A stretch of DNA of 64,000 nt from Castor canadensis (lineage: Eukaryota > Chordata > Mammalia > Rodentia > Castoridae): assembly GCF_047511655.1 (NCBI RefSeq), contig NC_133392.1, positions 90,823,042 through 90,887,041 of the forward strand. The letters run 5' to 3'. Position 1 is the stretch's first letter. Every line of letters starts with the position of its first letter. The translations under genes and the position numbers were made by a program. Below the pieces are notes generated by a model. It was given only the letters and a program-made list of their open reading frames with translations. It did not search any database and had not been told where the DNA came from. This document shows, piece by piece, positions 58,701-61,330 of the stretch.

Positions 58701-60728
58701 ATAAATGGGACTTCATAAAACTACAAAGCTTCTGCTCAACAAAAGAAATGGTCTCTAAACTGAAGAGAACATCCACAGAGTGGGAGAAAATATTTGTCAG
58801 CTACACATCAAAGGACTGATAACCAGAATATATAGGGAACTTAAAAAACTAAATTCTCCCAAAATTAATGAACCAATAAAGAAATGGGCAAGTGAACTAA
58901 ACAGAACTTTCTCAAAAGAAGAAATTCAAATGGCCAAAAAACACATGAAAAAATGCTCACTATCTCTAGCAATAAAGGAAATGCAAACTAAAACCACACT
59001 AAGATTCCACCTCACCCCTGTTAGAATAGCCATAATTAGCAACACCACCACCAACAGGTGTTGGCGAGGATGCAGGGAAAAAGGAACACTCTTAACACTG
59101 TTGGTGGGGATGTAAACTAGTACAACCACTCTAGAAAAAAATTTGGAGGTACTTAAAAAGCTAGACATTGATCTACCATTTGATCCAGCAATATCACTCT
59201 TGGGGATATACCCAAAGACTGTGACACAGGTTACTCCAGAGGCACCTGCACACCCATGTTTATTGCAGCACTATTTACAATAGCCAAGTTATGGAAACAG
59301 CCAAGATGCCCCACCACGGACGAATGGATTAAGAAAATGTGGTATCTATACACAATGAAATTCTATGCAGCCATGAAGAAGAACGAAATGTTATCATTCG
59401 CTGGTAAATGGATGGAATTGGAGAACATCATTCTGATTGAGGTCAGCCTGGCCCAAAAGACCAAAAATCTTAAGTTCTCCCTCATATGTGGACATTAGAT
59501 CAAGGGCAAATACAACAATGGGATTGGACTTTGAGCACATGATAAAAGCGAGAGCACACAAGGGAGGGGTGAGGATAGATAAGACACCTAAAAAATTAGC
59601 TAGCATTTGTTGCCATTAACGCAGAAAAACTAAAGCAGATACCTTAAAAGCAACTGAGGCCAATAGGAAAAGGGGAACAGGAACTAGAGAAAAGGTGAGA
59701 TCAAAAAGAATTAACCTAGAAAGTAACACACACACACAGGAAATTAATGTGAGTCAACTCCCTGTATAGCTATCCTTATCTCAACTAGCAAAAACCCTTG
59801 TTCCTTCCTATTATTGCTTATACTCTCCAACAAAATTAGAGATAAGGGCAAAATAGTTTCTGCCGGGTATCAGGGGGGTTGGGGAGTAAGGGAGGGGGCG
59901 GAGTGGGTGGTAAGGGCGGGGGTGGGGGTAGGGGGGAGAAACGACCCAAGCATTGTATGCACATATGAATAAAAAAAAAACAACAGTGAAGGAAGGTTTT
60001 AAGGAAAGACTTTAGAAGCAAGGTCTCAAAGAACTGCAAAGGAGTAAGGCCTTAAAGATTAAAGATAGAGAAAAGCAGCAGAATAAATGAAGAGAATAAT
60101 AGAGAAAAGCAGCAATGAGGGTTGTACATCTCCACCTGAGTGCCCAACACACCTGATCCCACTTTCTGTCTGTCTATCCTTTGTCTTTTCTGCATCTCCA
60201 GTTGCTCCCAGTTTAGCCCAGTAAGGTGCAGTAATAACAGGGGAGCGGGAGAAAAAAGTTCACTCCATTAAATAATCAAAGTAGTATGTGAGAACTGGGT
60301 GGATTCTATTTTAGTTAAGTGGGCAAGGATGACCATTTCTGTGTGCAGGACAGGACAAATAGTGCTGGCACTTTGCTTTTCATTGAGGAGCACCAAACAG
60401 GATTTTACAGAGGATTAGGCAGGCTAACATTTGCTCAAAGTAAGGGGAATGCCAGCTTTGAATGCTGAAACCTCCCCAATTTGTGTTATTATGTACCAGG
60501 AAGTTCTTACCGTAGGATTAAGAACAAATGGCAATGTTATACTCACACGAACAATTTTTTTGACTGGGTGGAAATCAGATACTGCAGCTCTGTTGTGAAA
60601 GTCCTCTAAAATATCTTCTTTTTTGATAAGCTTATAAGGTTGTTCATCTGTGACATCTTCATCTATCCGGCAGTTGAATATTTCTTGGGTCTTGGTAGTT
60701 AATACTAATGGGTAAATTTCTGGATGGC
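6321..60728 (-). CDS. DNAI3: DNAI3 (WDR63), dynein axonemal intermediate chain 3; 20 exons, 5' end outside window
   Basis: Twenty minus-strand exons join into 857 codons plus a stop, with every internal phase matching and GT..AG introns throughout. The family is the WD-repeat intermediate chain of inner-arm dynein I1/f (Chlamydomonas IC140 relative), which acts in motile cilia and sperm flagella; in mammals it is also reported to bind Arp2/3. Visible architecture, numbered from the first residue in the window: a charged, poorly repetitive N-terminal half (1-315), then WD-type blades ending in VVMWDIT (388-394), CFWDIRP (near 487-493), NVAIWKE (near 663-669) and YIDIWDL (near 706-712), and a basic/acidic helical, probably coiled-coil tail (771-845). 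The length equals human DNAI3 minus about 34 N-terminal residues, as I recall that sequence. No frameshift or stop is seen, so the gene looks functional. The promoter is not in the window. Confidence 0.96.
6636..6713. repeat. (GGAA)n-like purine-rich microsatellite
   Basis: Degenerate GGAA/GAAA/GGGA units, all purine except isolated T and C. Lies 175 bases into the last DNAI3 intron. Confidence 0.85.
8300..8425 (-). repeat. MIR SINE fragment
   Basis: CCCATTTTGCAGACAAGACA and GCTGAAGCTCAGCAAAGGTG are antisense MIR wording. Confidence 0.5.
8788..8910 (-). CDS. DNAI3: DNAI3 window exon 19 (residues 771-811)
   Basis: 123 bases, 41 whole codons: [18 protein letters not shown] followed by a run of Lys/Glu/Arg/Gln that should form a long, probably coiled-coil helix after the propeller. 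The donor is GTAAGT. Confidence 0.95.
8911..10095 (-). other. DNAI3 intron, mostly unique
   Basis: Only a diverged B1-like piece (9870-9965). The 144-codon minus frame at 9055-9489 has no family motif and is not bounded by usable splice phases. Confidence 0.6.
9870..9965 (-). repeat. Diverged B1-type SINE fragment
   Basis: AGATCAGGGCCTCAAAAGTA and CTTCCCAAGCAGCTGGGATT resemble the antisense B1 half. Confidence 0.4.
10096..10187 (-). CDS. DNAI3: DNAI3 window exon 18 (residues 740-770)
   Basis: 92 bases: completes Ala 740, then [18 protein letters not shown] and [12 protein letters not shown]. This is the last WD blade. The acceptor is TTTCAG and the donor GTTAGT. Confidence 0.96.
11047..11132 (-). 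repeat. ID-type SINE with target duplication
   Basis: Complement of a tRNA-derived ID unit (TGGGGTTTGAACTCAGGGCC, GAGCTACTCCACCAGCCC) with its A tail seen as T's. Flanks match at 12 of 13 bases: TAAATTACTTTTC (11034-11046) and TAAATGACTTTTC (11133-11145). Confidence 0.85.
11742..11946 (-). CDS. DNAI3: DNAI3 window exon 17 (residues 672-740)
   Basis: 205 bases, the longest coding exon here: [37 protein letters not shown], then the end of the next blade. The last residues read CIKPCTFS, where I recall Tyr and Trp in human, so the 3' end of this exon has diverged. It ends with G of a split Ala codon before GTATGT. Confidence 0.95.
12075..12308 (-). repeat. B1/ID composite SINE
   Basis: A long T/C tail complement, then the antisense ID half (GGAGTTTGAACTCGAGGCCT) and antisense B1 half (CTCCTAAGTAGCTAGGATTA) joined through GAGATAGGGTCTCTCAAAC. 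Confidence 0.85.
13980..14110 (-). CDS. DNAI3: DNAI3 window exon 16 (residues 628-671)
   Basis: 131 bases: completes Thr 628 (ACA across the junction), then [19 protein letters not shown] and [13 protein letters not shown]. It is a complete WD blade in one exon. The donor is GTAAGT at 13974-13979. Confidence 0.96.
14235..14960 (+). mobile_element. LINE-2 fragment
   Basis: GTGCCAAGTGCTGAAGATAG, CTCATGGAGCTTACAATCTA and later AAAGATCATTCCAGACAGAG follow the order of an L2 3' region. Coding capacity is lost. Confidence 0.65.
15185..15612 (+). mobile_element. Old L1 3' end
   Basis: Contains TATTATTCAACCTTAAAAAG, AGAGTGGTAGTTGCCAGGGG and CTTGAAAATGGTTAA, the usual wording of mammalian-wide L1 3' ends. 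No open frame. Confidence 0.7.
16150..16335 (+). repeat. MIR SINE
   Basis: Nearly full MIR order: GTAAAGAGCACAGAGTCTGG, TGGGTTCAAATGCTGACATG, TGAGGATCACTTGAGTTAAT, AGAGTGCCTGGCAC. Confidence 0.7.
16870..17600 (+). mobile_element. LINE-2-like remnant, patchy
   Basis: CACTCAAGGCTCTTTGCCAT and a terminal TCTGGAACACAGTAGGTTCT followed by AATGATTTGGTGAACGAATG look like L2 sequence and an L2/MIR-type end. The middle is too diverged to call. Confidence 0.45.
18968..19031 (-). CDS. DNAI3: DNAI3 window exon 15 (residues 607-628)
   Basis: 64 bases: [21 protein letters not shown] and then A, the first base of the next codon. GEVIYTDWK is a WD-blade end. The acceptor is CTAG and the donor GTAAGT. Confidence 0.94.
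19830..20040 (+). mobile_element. Old L1 3' end, partial
   Basis: GGTGGTGCCAGGAGCTGGGG, then ATATAAGGTTCTGTACAACA and a TGTGTACTAAAAAACAAC end, resemble a diverged old L1 3' end. Confidence 0.5.
20080..20480 (+). mobile_element. LINE-2 fragment
   Basis: GGAAAGGCCCTTCAGTGTTG, CACCCAGATCTCCTGGTCTC and CAGCTCATGGGTCACATC match the order of L2 ORF2/3' UTR wording. Confidence 0.55.
20640..20752 (+). repeat. MIR SINE fragment
   Basis: GAGCCTCATTTTTCTTCATC, TGTAAACGGGAATAATATTA and TTGAGATTAAATGAGATACA form the MIR 3' half. Confidence 0.7.
21239..21369 (-). CDS. DNAI3: DNAI3 window exon 14 (residues 563-606)
   Basis: 131 bases: completes Asp 563, then [17 protein letters not shown], and [13 protein letters not shown] at the end. 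It lies after the largest intron in the window with no composite insertion (10,122 bp). The donor is GTAAAC. The segment before EEVNPF differs most from the human sequence I recall. Confidence 0.93.
21903..22206 (-). repeat. B1/ID composite SINE with (CT)n tail complement
   Basis: A CT-rich run at 21903-21957 lies where the SINE tail should be, then the antisense ID half (TCTGCCACTTGAGCCACAAC) and two successive antisense B1-like pieces. Longer than the others, so possibly partly duplicated. Confidence 0.7.
22604..22712 (+). repeat. ID-type SINE with (AC)n tail
   Basis: GGGGCTGGCGGAGTGGCTAA, a CCTGCCTAGCAAGCAGGAGG anticodon-arm-like stem and GCCCTGAGTTCAAGC B-box region, ending in an AC run (22678-22712) in place of poly(A). 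Confidence 0.85.
23645..23930 (-). repeat. MIR-type SINE(s)
   Basis: AACCAATGTTTATTAAATGC, CATTTCATTCAGTCCTCGTG and GAGAACATTGAGGCTCAGAG are antisense MIR. A second, weaker copy may follow from 23845. Confidence 0.55.
25024..25212 (-). repeat. B1/ID composite SINE
   Basis: Antisense ID half (GGTGCTCTGCCACTTGAGCC) followed by the antisense B1 half (GATCTCAGCCTCCCAGGTAG). Confidence 0.75.
25560..26880 (+). mobile_element. Old L1-type ORF2 fragment, interrupted by the insertion at 25784-26681
   Basis: The flanks 25560-25770 and 26695-26880 read as one decayed L1 endonuclease-region segment (AGACAAAGTAGATTTCAAAG, then AAGAAGTTAATC and CTAATAACAGAGCTT). Precise subfamily not determined. Confidence 0.6.
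25784..26681 (+). mobile_element. L1 3'-UTR-only insertion with target duplication
   Basis: The duplication CAAAGTCTAGGGTA is at 25770-25783 and 26682-26695. Between them lies only L1 3'-UTR-like sequence with an A-rich end, of the same family as 32820-33388. It contains two diverged copies of a module (about 26150-26345 and 26440-26640) sharing AGGGTGAATATGG-like, GTTGAAA and TGTCACAATG segments. It landed inside an older L1. Confidence 0.8.
26895..27290 (+). mobile_element. Tigger-like DNA transposon fragment
   Basis: Terminal-region wording (CCCCTTTATCTGTGCTATCC, AGTTTTAAATTGCATGG) is followed at about 27195 by an ATG opening [12 protein letters not shown], the start of pogo/Tigger-family transposases, then a stop. 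The piece ends abruptly against old L1. Non-coding relic. Confidence 0.65.
27797..28008 (+). repeat. B1/ID composite SINE
   Basis: Sense orientation: B1 half (GCTACTTGGGAGGCTGAGAT, AGCCAGCCTGGGCAAATAG), linker, then ID half (GGGCTGGAGGTGCGGCTGAA to CCCTGAGTTCAAACCCCAGC) and an A tail. It shows the chimera clearly. Confidence 0.88.
29547..29733 (+). repeat. B1 SINE with AATA/AATG-rich tail
   Basis: GCCAGGTATGGTGGTGCACA through GAGACCCTGTCAC is a monomeric B1. The tail (29680-29733) is an (AATA)n/(AATG)n microsatellite grown from the poly(A). Confidence 0.85.
31046..31161 (+). repeat. B1-like 7SL SINE, diverged
   Basis: GCACAGTGGTGCATGCATGC, GGCAGGAGGATTGCTTGAGT and CAGAGTGAGACCCCTCC preserve the 7SL monomer order. 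A (TA)n run follows at 31164-31186. Confidence 0.7.
31492..31579 (-). CDS. DNAI3: DNAI3 window exon 13 (residues 534-563)
   Basis: 88 bases: [19 protein letters not shown] to LYKPQ, plus the first base of Asp 563. It was missed by simple open-frame detection. It fits because [12 protein letters not shown] matches the family and both phases agree with the flanking exons. The acceptor (CCAAAAG) has a poor pyrimidine tract next to the junction. Confidence 0.9.
32676..33388 (+). mobile_element. L1 3' fragment (ORF2 end plus 3' UTR)
   Basis: It starts with ORF2 C-terminal codons ([21 protein letters not shown]) and continues into a 3' UTR related to 25784-26681. The final SLICG-type end is altered. 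No clear target duplication found. Confidence 0.8.
33503..33650 (-). CDS. DNAI3: DNAI3 window exon 12 (residues 484-533)
   Basis: 148 bases completing Cys 484, then [11 protein letters not shown], a Thr/Lys/Glu-rich linker, and [17 protein letters not shown]. The FWDIRP motif is a WD-blade end. The donor is GTAAGG and the acceptor TTTTAG. Confidence 0.95.
33925..34060 (-). mobile_element. Old L1-type fragment
   Basis: AAGATATAATTCATATATGAC and ATTCACCCATTTGAAGCCTG resemble the antisense 3' UTR of mammalian-wide L1 families. Short and diverged. Confidence 0.4.
34115..34495 (-). mobile_element. L1 3' fragment, minus strand
   Basis: Complement of an L1 3' UTR and ORF2 end: CATTCTTCTTTGTGACTGAAT and GGCTATTGTGAATA on the + strand are the familiar antisense L1 wording. 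Sense to DNAI3; older and more diverged than 3325-4300. Confidence 0.7.
34766..34976 (+). repeat. B1/ID composite SINE
   Basis: GGGCATGGTGGCTCACACCT (B1 half), GAGACCCTATCTAGAAAATA (linker), then GGGCTGACAGAGTAGCTTAA to GTCCTGAGTTCAAACTCTCG (ID half) and poly(A). Confidence 0.88.
35299..35372 (-). CDS. DNAI3: DNAI3 window exon 11 (residues 460-484)
   Basis: 74 bases: [17 protein letters not shown] to TCSAD, then TG of a split Cys codon. Too short to stand out as an open frame; placed by family similarity and exact phase. The donor is GTATGT. Confidence 0.94.
36126..36152. repeat. (GGGGT)n repeat
   Basis: About five GGGGT units; on the + strand enough G runs for a G-quadruplex. Confidence 0.85.
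36498..36948 (-). repeat. Multi-unit SINE cluster
   Basis: A CT-rich tail, an antisense ID unit (GGGGTTTGAACTCAGGACTT), then what look like three antisense B1-type units ending near 36718, 36832 and 36948, each with a CAGCTAGGATTACAGGC-like segment. Nested or tandem copies. Confidence 0.7.
37735..37922 (-). repeat. B1/ID composite SINE, diverged
   Basis: A (CT)n run, a shortened antisense ID half (CACTTGAGCCACACCTACAG) and an antisense B1 half (CCCAAGTAGCTAGGATTACA). Confidence 0.75.
38361..38557 (-). repeat. B1 SINE followed by ID/B4-like fragment
   Basis: GGGTCTTGCTATATAGCCCA and AAGTGCTGGGATTACAGGCA are antisense B1. The unit from 38478 (GAACCCAGGGCCTCACGTTA) is an antisense ID-like piece. 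Confidence 0.65.
38741..38869 (-). CDS. DNAI3: DNAI3 window exon 10 (residues 417-459)
   Basis: 129 bases, 43 whole codons, from [15 protein letters not shown] to HWLADTFE. The stretch [13 protein letters not shown] is a WD-blade opening. The donor GTGAGT is a full consensus match. Confidence 0.95.
39455..39504. repeat. (CCCCT)n pyrimidine tract
   Basis: About seven CCCCT units within a longer C/T-only run. The minus strand, which is the DNAI3 transcript strand, is G/A only. Confidence 0.88.
39515..39604 (-). repeat. ID-type SINE
   Basis: A T run then TGGGGTTTGATCTCATGTCT and GAGCTACTCCACCAGCTG, the antisense ID unit. It directly abuts the CCCCT repeat at 39455-39504. Confidence 0.8.
39673..39759 (-). 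CDS. DNAI3: DNAI3 window exon 9 (residues 388-416)
   Basis: 87 bases, 29 whole codons: [17 protein letters not shown] followed by a basic Gly/Ser linker. It completes the blade begun in the previous exon. The acceptor is TTTTAG and the donor GTTAGC. Confidence 0.95.
41210..41299 (-). CDS. DNAI3: DNAI3 window exon 8 (residues 358-387)
   Basis: 90 bases, 30 whole codons: [16 protein letters not shown] to GGCINGQ. This is the start of a WD blade that finishes with WDIT in the next exon. The acceptor is GAAG and the donor GTACTT. Confidence 0.95.
41920..42044 (-). CDS. DNAI3: DNAI3 window exon 7 (residues 316-357)
   Basis: 125 bases completing Gly 316 and then 41 codons, [16 protein letters not shown] through [19 protein letters not shown] is a WD-blade end. 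Acceptor CTCAG and donor GTAATG; it ends on a whole codon. Confidence 0.95.
42450..42640 (-). CDS. DNAI3: DNAI3 window exon 6 (residues 252-316)
   Basis: 191 bases, entering on the third base of Ser 252 and leaving on the first base of Gly 316. It encodes [32 protein letters not shown] and [13 protein letters not shown]. The CVSWHP motif opens the WD-repeat half of the protein. The donor is GTGAGA. Confidence 0.96.
45340..45725 (+). mobile_element. Tigger/MER-type DNA transposon remnant, split by a B1 fragment
   Basis: ATACAGGTTGAGCATCCATA at the left end and TTCCAAAATCTGAAAAAATA at the right are terminal wording of a non-autonomous Tigger-class element. A B1-like piece (about 45475-45575, GTTTGAGGCCAGCCTGGACT) lies between near-identical TTGTACAAA and TTGTATAAA, probably its target duplication. 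Confidence 0.55.
45903..46019 (-). CDS. DNAI3: DNAI3 window exon 5 (residues 213-252)
   Basis: 117 bases, entering with the last base of the split Trp codon and leaving with AG of a split Ser codon. It encodes [15 protein letters not shown] followed by an acidic/basic helix and [10 protein letters not shown]. The donor is GTAAAA. Confidence 0.94.
46825..47020 (+). repeat. MIR SINE
   Basis: CTACCTGGCTTGGAAGCATG, TAATTATGTAACCTCTTTGT and GGGGCATTGTAAAGATGGGG preserve the MIR order. Confidence 0.6.
47130..47495 (+). repeat. MIR SINE, split
   Basis: A MIR 5' half (47130-47215, ACTTGGGTTCAAATCTTATT) and 3' half (47370-47495, CCTCAGTTTCTCTAATGTAA) are separated by about 150 bases of AT-rich sequence, probably an unrecognised insertion. 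Confidence 0.5.
48370..49240 (+). mobile_element. LINE-2 fragment
   Basis: The same L2-type order as 14235-14960: a TATAGCAGTACAAAAAG stretch, CTGTCAGGAAATGCTTCATG, then GAAGGCTTTGCCCAGTGACA and ATTACTCTGGCTGTTATG. Confidence 0.6.
50359..50558 (-). CDS. DNAI3: DNAI3 window exon 4 (residues 147-213)
   Basis: 200 bases: 66 codons plus TG of a split Trp codon. It runs from ITYMISRKR to TSTQTK(W) and includes [19 protein letters not shown], a stretch diagnostic of DNAI3. The donor GTAAGT is at 50353-50358. Confidence 0.96.
50860..51075 (-). mobile_element. MaLR-type (MLT/MST-like) LTR fragment
   Basis: TTATAAGGGCACCAGTTGAG, ATAGGGTCACATTCTGAGGT and GGGGGACAGATTCAATCCAT match the complement of an ancient mammalian MaLR LTR. 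Subfamily is uncertain. Confidence 0.5.
51233..51382 (-). CDS. DNAI3: DNAI3 window exon 3 (residues 97-146)
   Basis: 150 bases, 50 whole codons, from [10 protein letters not shown] to ESVKESTRQ. It is very Glu/Pro rich, as expected of the unstructured N-terminal half. The acceptor is CTAG and the donor GTCAGA is weaker than its neighbours. Confidence 0.94.
51915..52019 (-). CDS. DNAI3: DNAI3 window exon 2 (residues 62-96)
   Basis: 105 bases, 35 whole codons, from EYPGDELLL to GKENYLN. Acceptor CACAG and donor GTAAGC. It lies 8527 bp downstream of window exon 1 because of the LTR/L1 insertion in the intervening intron. Confidence 0.95.
52357..52466 (+). repeat. Imperfect direct repeat in LTR U3
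   Basis: Two 34-base copies, 52357-52390 and 52433-52466, spaced 76 bases and identical at 29 positions. Both contain CAGCTGCTT followed by CCTAAG and GTTTAT. Upstream direct repeats of this kind often act as LTR enhancers; that role is inference here. Confidence 0.7.
52554..52560 (+). promoter_or_regulatory. LTR TATA box
   Basis: TATAAAA after a GTTTACAATTGGG stretch, about 250 bases into the LTR, where a U3/R promoter is expected. It would transcribe rightward, into the L1 and against DNAI3. Confidence 0.6.
52728..52981 (+). repeat. Degenerate tandem repeats in LTR
   Basis: Units built on ACAGTGCAAGTCTGA, then a GACTTTAAGAAAGCTAAAG-like segment, then ATGGGACAG, recur about four to five times with variable length (about 20-70 bases). 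Similar A/G-rich wording resumes right of the L1 at 59992-60090, showing that the L1 landed within this part of the LTR. Confidence 0.65.
54110..54215. repeat. (TTTA)n / T-rich tract in the L1 5' UTR
   Basis: AT-only sequence with TTTA units (54178-54212) just upstream of ORF1. Confidence 0.8.
54476..55678 (+). pseudogene. L1 ORF1 with two premature stops
   Basis: One frame of 400 codons from the ATG at 54476 (another at 54479) to TAA at 55676. It encodes a long Lys/Glu/Asn coiled coil, then the RRM-like core ([11 protein letters not shown]) and the C-terminal nucleic-acid-binding domain ([24 protein letters not shown]). It is interrupted by TAA at 55178-55180 and TGA at 55271-55273, both in frame with no indel, so each is probably a point mutation. 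The product normally binds L1 RNA. Confidence 0.88.
55729..59498 (+). pseudogene. L1 ORF2 (endonuclease / reverse transcriptase), multiply broken
   Basis: The ATG at 55729 is followed after five codons by a stop through an early indel. The endonuclease domain is recognisable in shifted frames ([19 protein letters not shown] near 56130, KIDHILG near 56315). The reverse transcriptase follows ([13 protein letters not shown] near 57110, [12 protein letters not shown] near 57655). The catalytic FADD reads FADN (Asn codon at 57787-57789). More stops and frame changes occur near 55945, 56365, 57238, 57331, 57476 and after 58200. The end, [17 protein letters not shown] to SLICGH, stops at TAG 59496-59498. 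About 3.77 kb, close to normal ORF2 length. Confidence 0.9.
59499..59977 (+). other. L1 3' UTR with G-rich tract
   Basis: It contains a strongly G-rich run at about 59872-59938 with many GGGG blocks, a known conserved feature of mammalian L1 3' UTRs, then an ATGAATAAAA end and an A tail. The minus-strand copy at 3325-4300 carries the same module as its complement. Confidence 0.8.
60547..60728 (-). CDS. DNAI3: DNAI3 window exon 1 (residues 1-61)
   Basis: The acceptor AG lies at 60729-60730. The exon starts inside a Gly codon whose first base comes from an upstream exon not in the window. It encodes [12 protein letters not shown] through FHPVKKIVR and ends on a whole codon before a strong GTGAGT donor (60541-60546). 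This is the most N-terminal coding exon I could find; the 3.3 kb to its right shows no matching upstream exon. Confidence 0.95.
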
Positions 60729-61089
60729 CTAGGAAAGACAAAATAGAATTTGGGCATTAAATATAATCATTTAAAATGATTAGTAATAGGAAATATGCAA
60801 TTGTTTCCTTTTAACAGTTCTCTATTTTGGTCAAGAGACCAAATTTAAGACTTTATCATTCTATATTTGAAGTAAATATAGTAATTATAAAAAATCATGA
60901 ACAAAATAAAAAAAGAAAGGAAAAATGGCCCATAATGCCCTTCAGGTAAGAACTTATATTAATAATTTGCTCTATTTTCATTTAGTTACTCCATATATAC
61001 TATAAGAAATTCAAAATCCTGGATTGAATATTTACTGTTGTATCACAAGTATTGCACTATGATAATAAGTAGTCTTTCTAAAACATCAT

Positions 61090-61330
61090 TATATATTAAC
61101 TTAATTCTATAGCATAATTTTAAACCAATCTCTCATTTGTGAACATTTTAACTTTTTTCTCTTTTGCTTCCAATTATTATAAATAATTATACAAATAAAT
61201 ATCTAGCTTATCAATTTTTATTGCATTTCAATTATTTTCTTGGGATAGATTTTAAAAGTGAAATTATTGATCCCAAGGTATCAGTATCTTTTTAGGCGCT
61301 TTTAAGCCTCCATTGCATTCCTAAAGAAAA
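61090..61330 (-). mobile_element. Possible old LINE fragment
   Basis: TTCTTGGGATAGATTTTAAAAGTGAAATTATTGATCC-type wording (61238-61274) resembles an antisense L1 segment. Weak. Confidence 0.35.

Larger units (their letters stand above)
53023..59977 (+). mobile_element. Near full-length L1 (LINE-1), inactive, inserted in the LTR
   Basis: About 6.95 kb with the normal order: 5' UTR (53023-54475, opening with a CCAAGATGGC start typical of L1), ORF1, ORF2, 3' UTR with a G-rich tract, and an A tail. Flanks carry an imperfect 14-base duplication (53009-53022 and 59978-59991, 12 of 14 identical, sharing AGTGAAG). The insertion postdates the LTR it interrupts. It is antisense to DNAI3. Coding damage is moderate, suggesting a mid-age copy of a rodent L1 family. 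Confidence 0.9.
52305..60267 (+). mobile_element. Solo LTR of an ERVK-type (class II) endogenous retrovirus, split by an L1
   Basis: The element begins TGTGGAGAGC and ends ACTCCA, the TG..CA ends of an LTR. It is bounded by a perfect 6-bp duplication, TTAAAT at 52299-52304 and 60268-60273; six bases is typical of ERVK/class II. Without the L1 and its duplicated site the LTR is about 0.99 kb. A TATAAAA box is at 52554-52560 and AATAAA at 60082-60087, both on the + strand, so the LTR is antisense to DNAI3. No gag, pol or env sequence is present, which fits recombination down to a solo LTR. The family name is not assigned. Confidence 0.85.

Noticed and set aside
52305-60267. Possible complete provirus
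   Set aside because: Only one LTR unit is present; the sequence between its halves is L1, not gag-pol-env.
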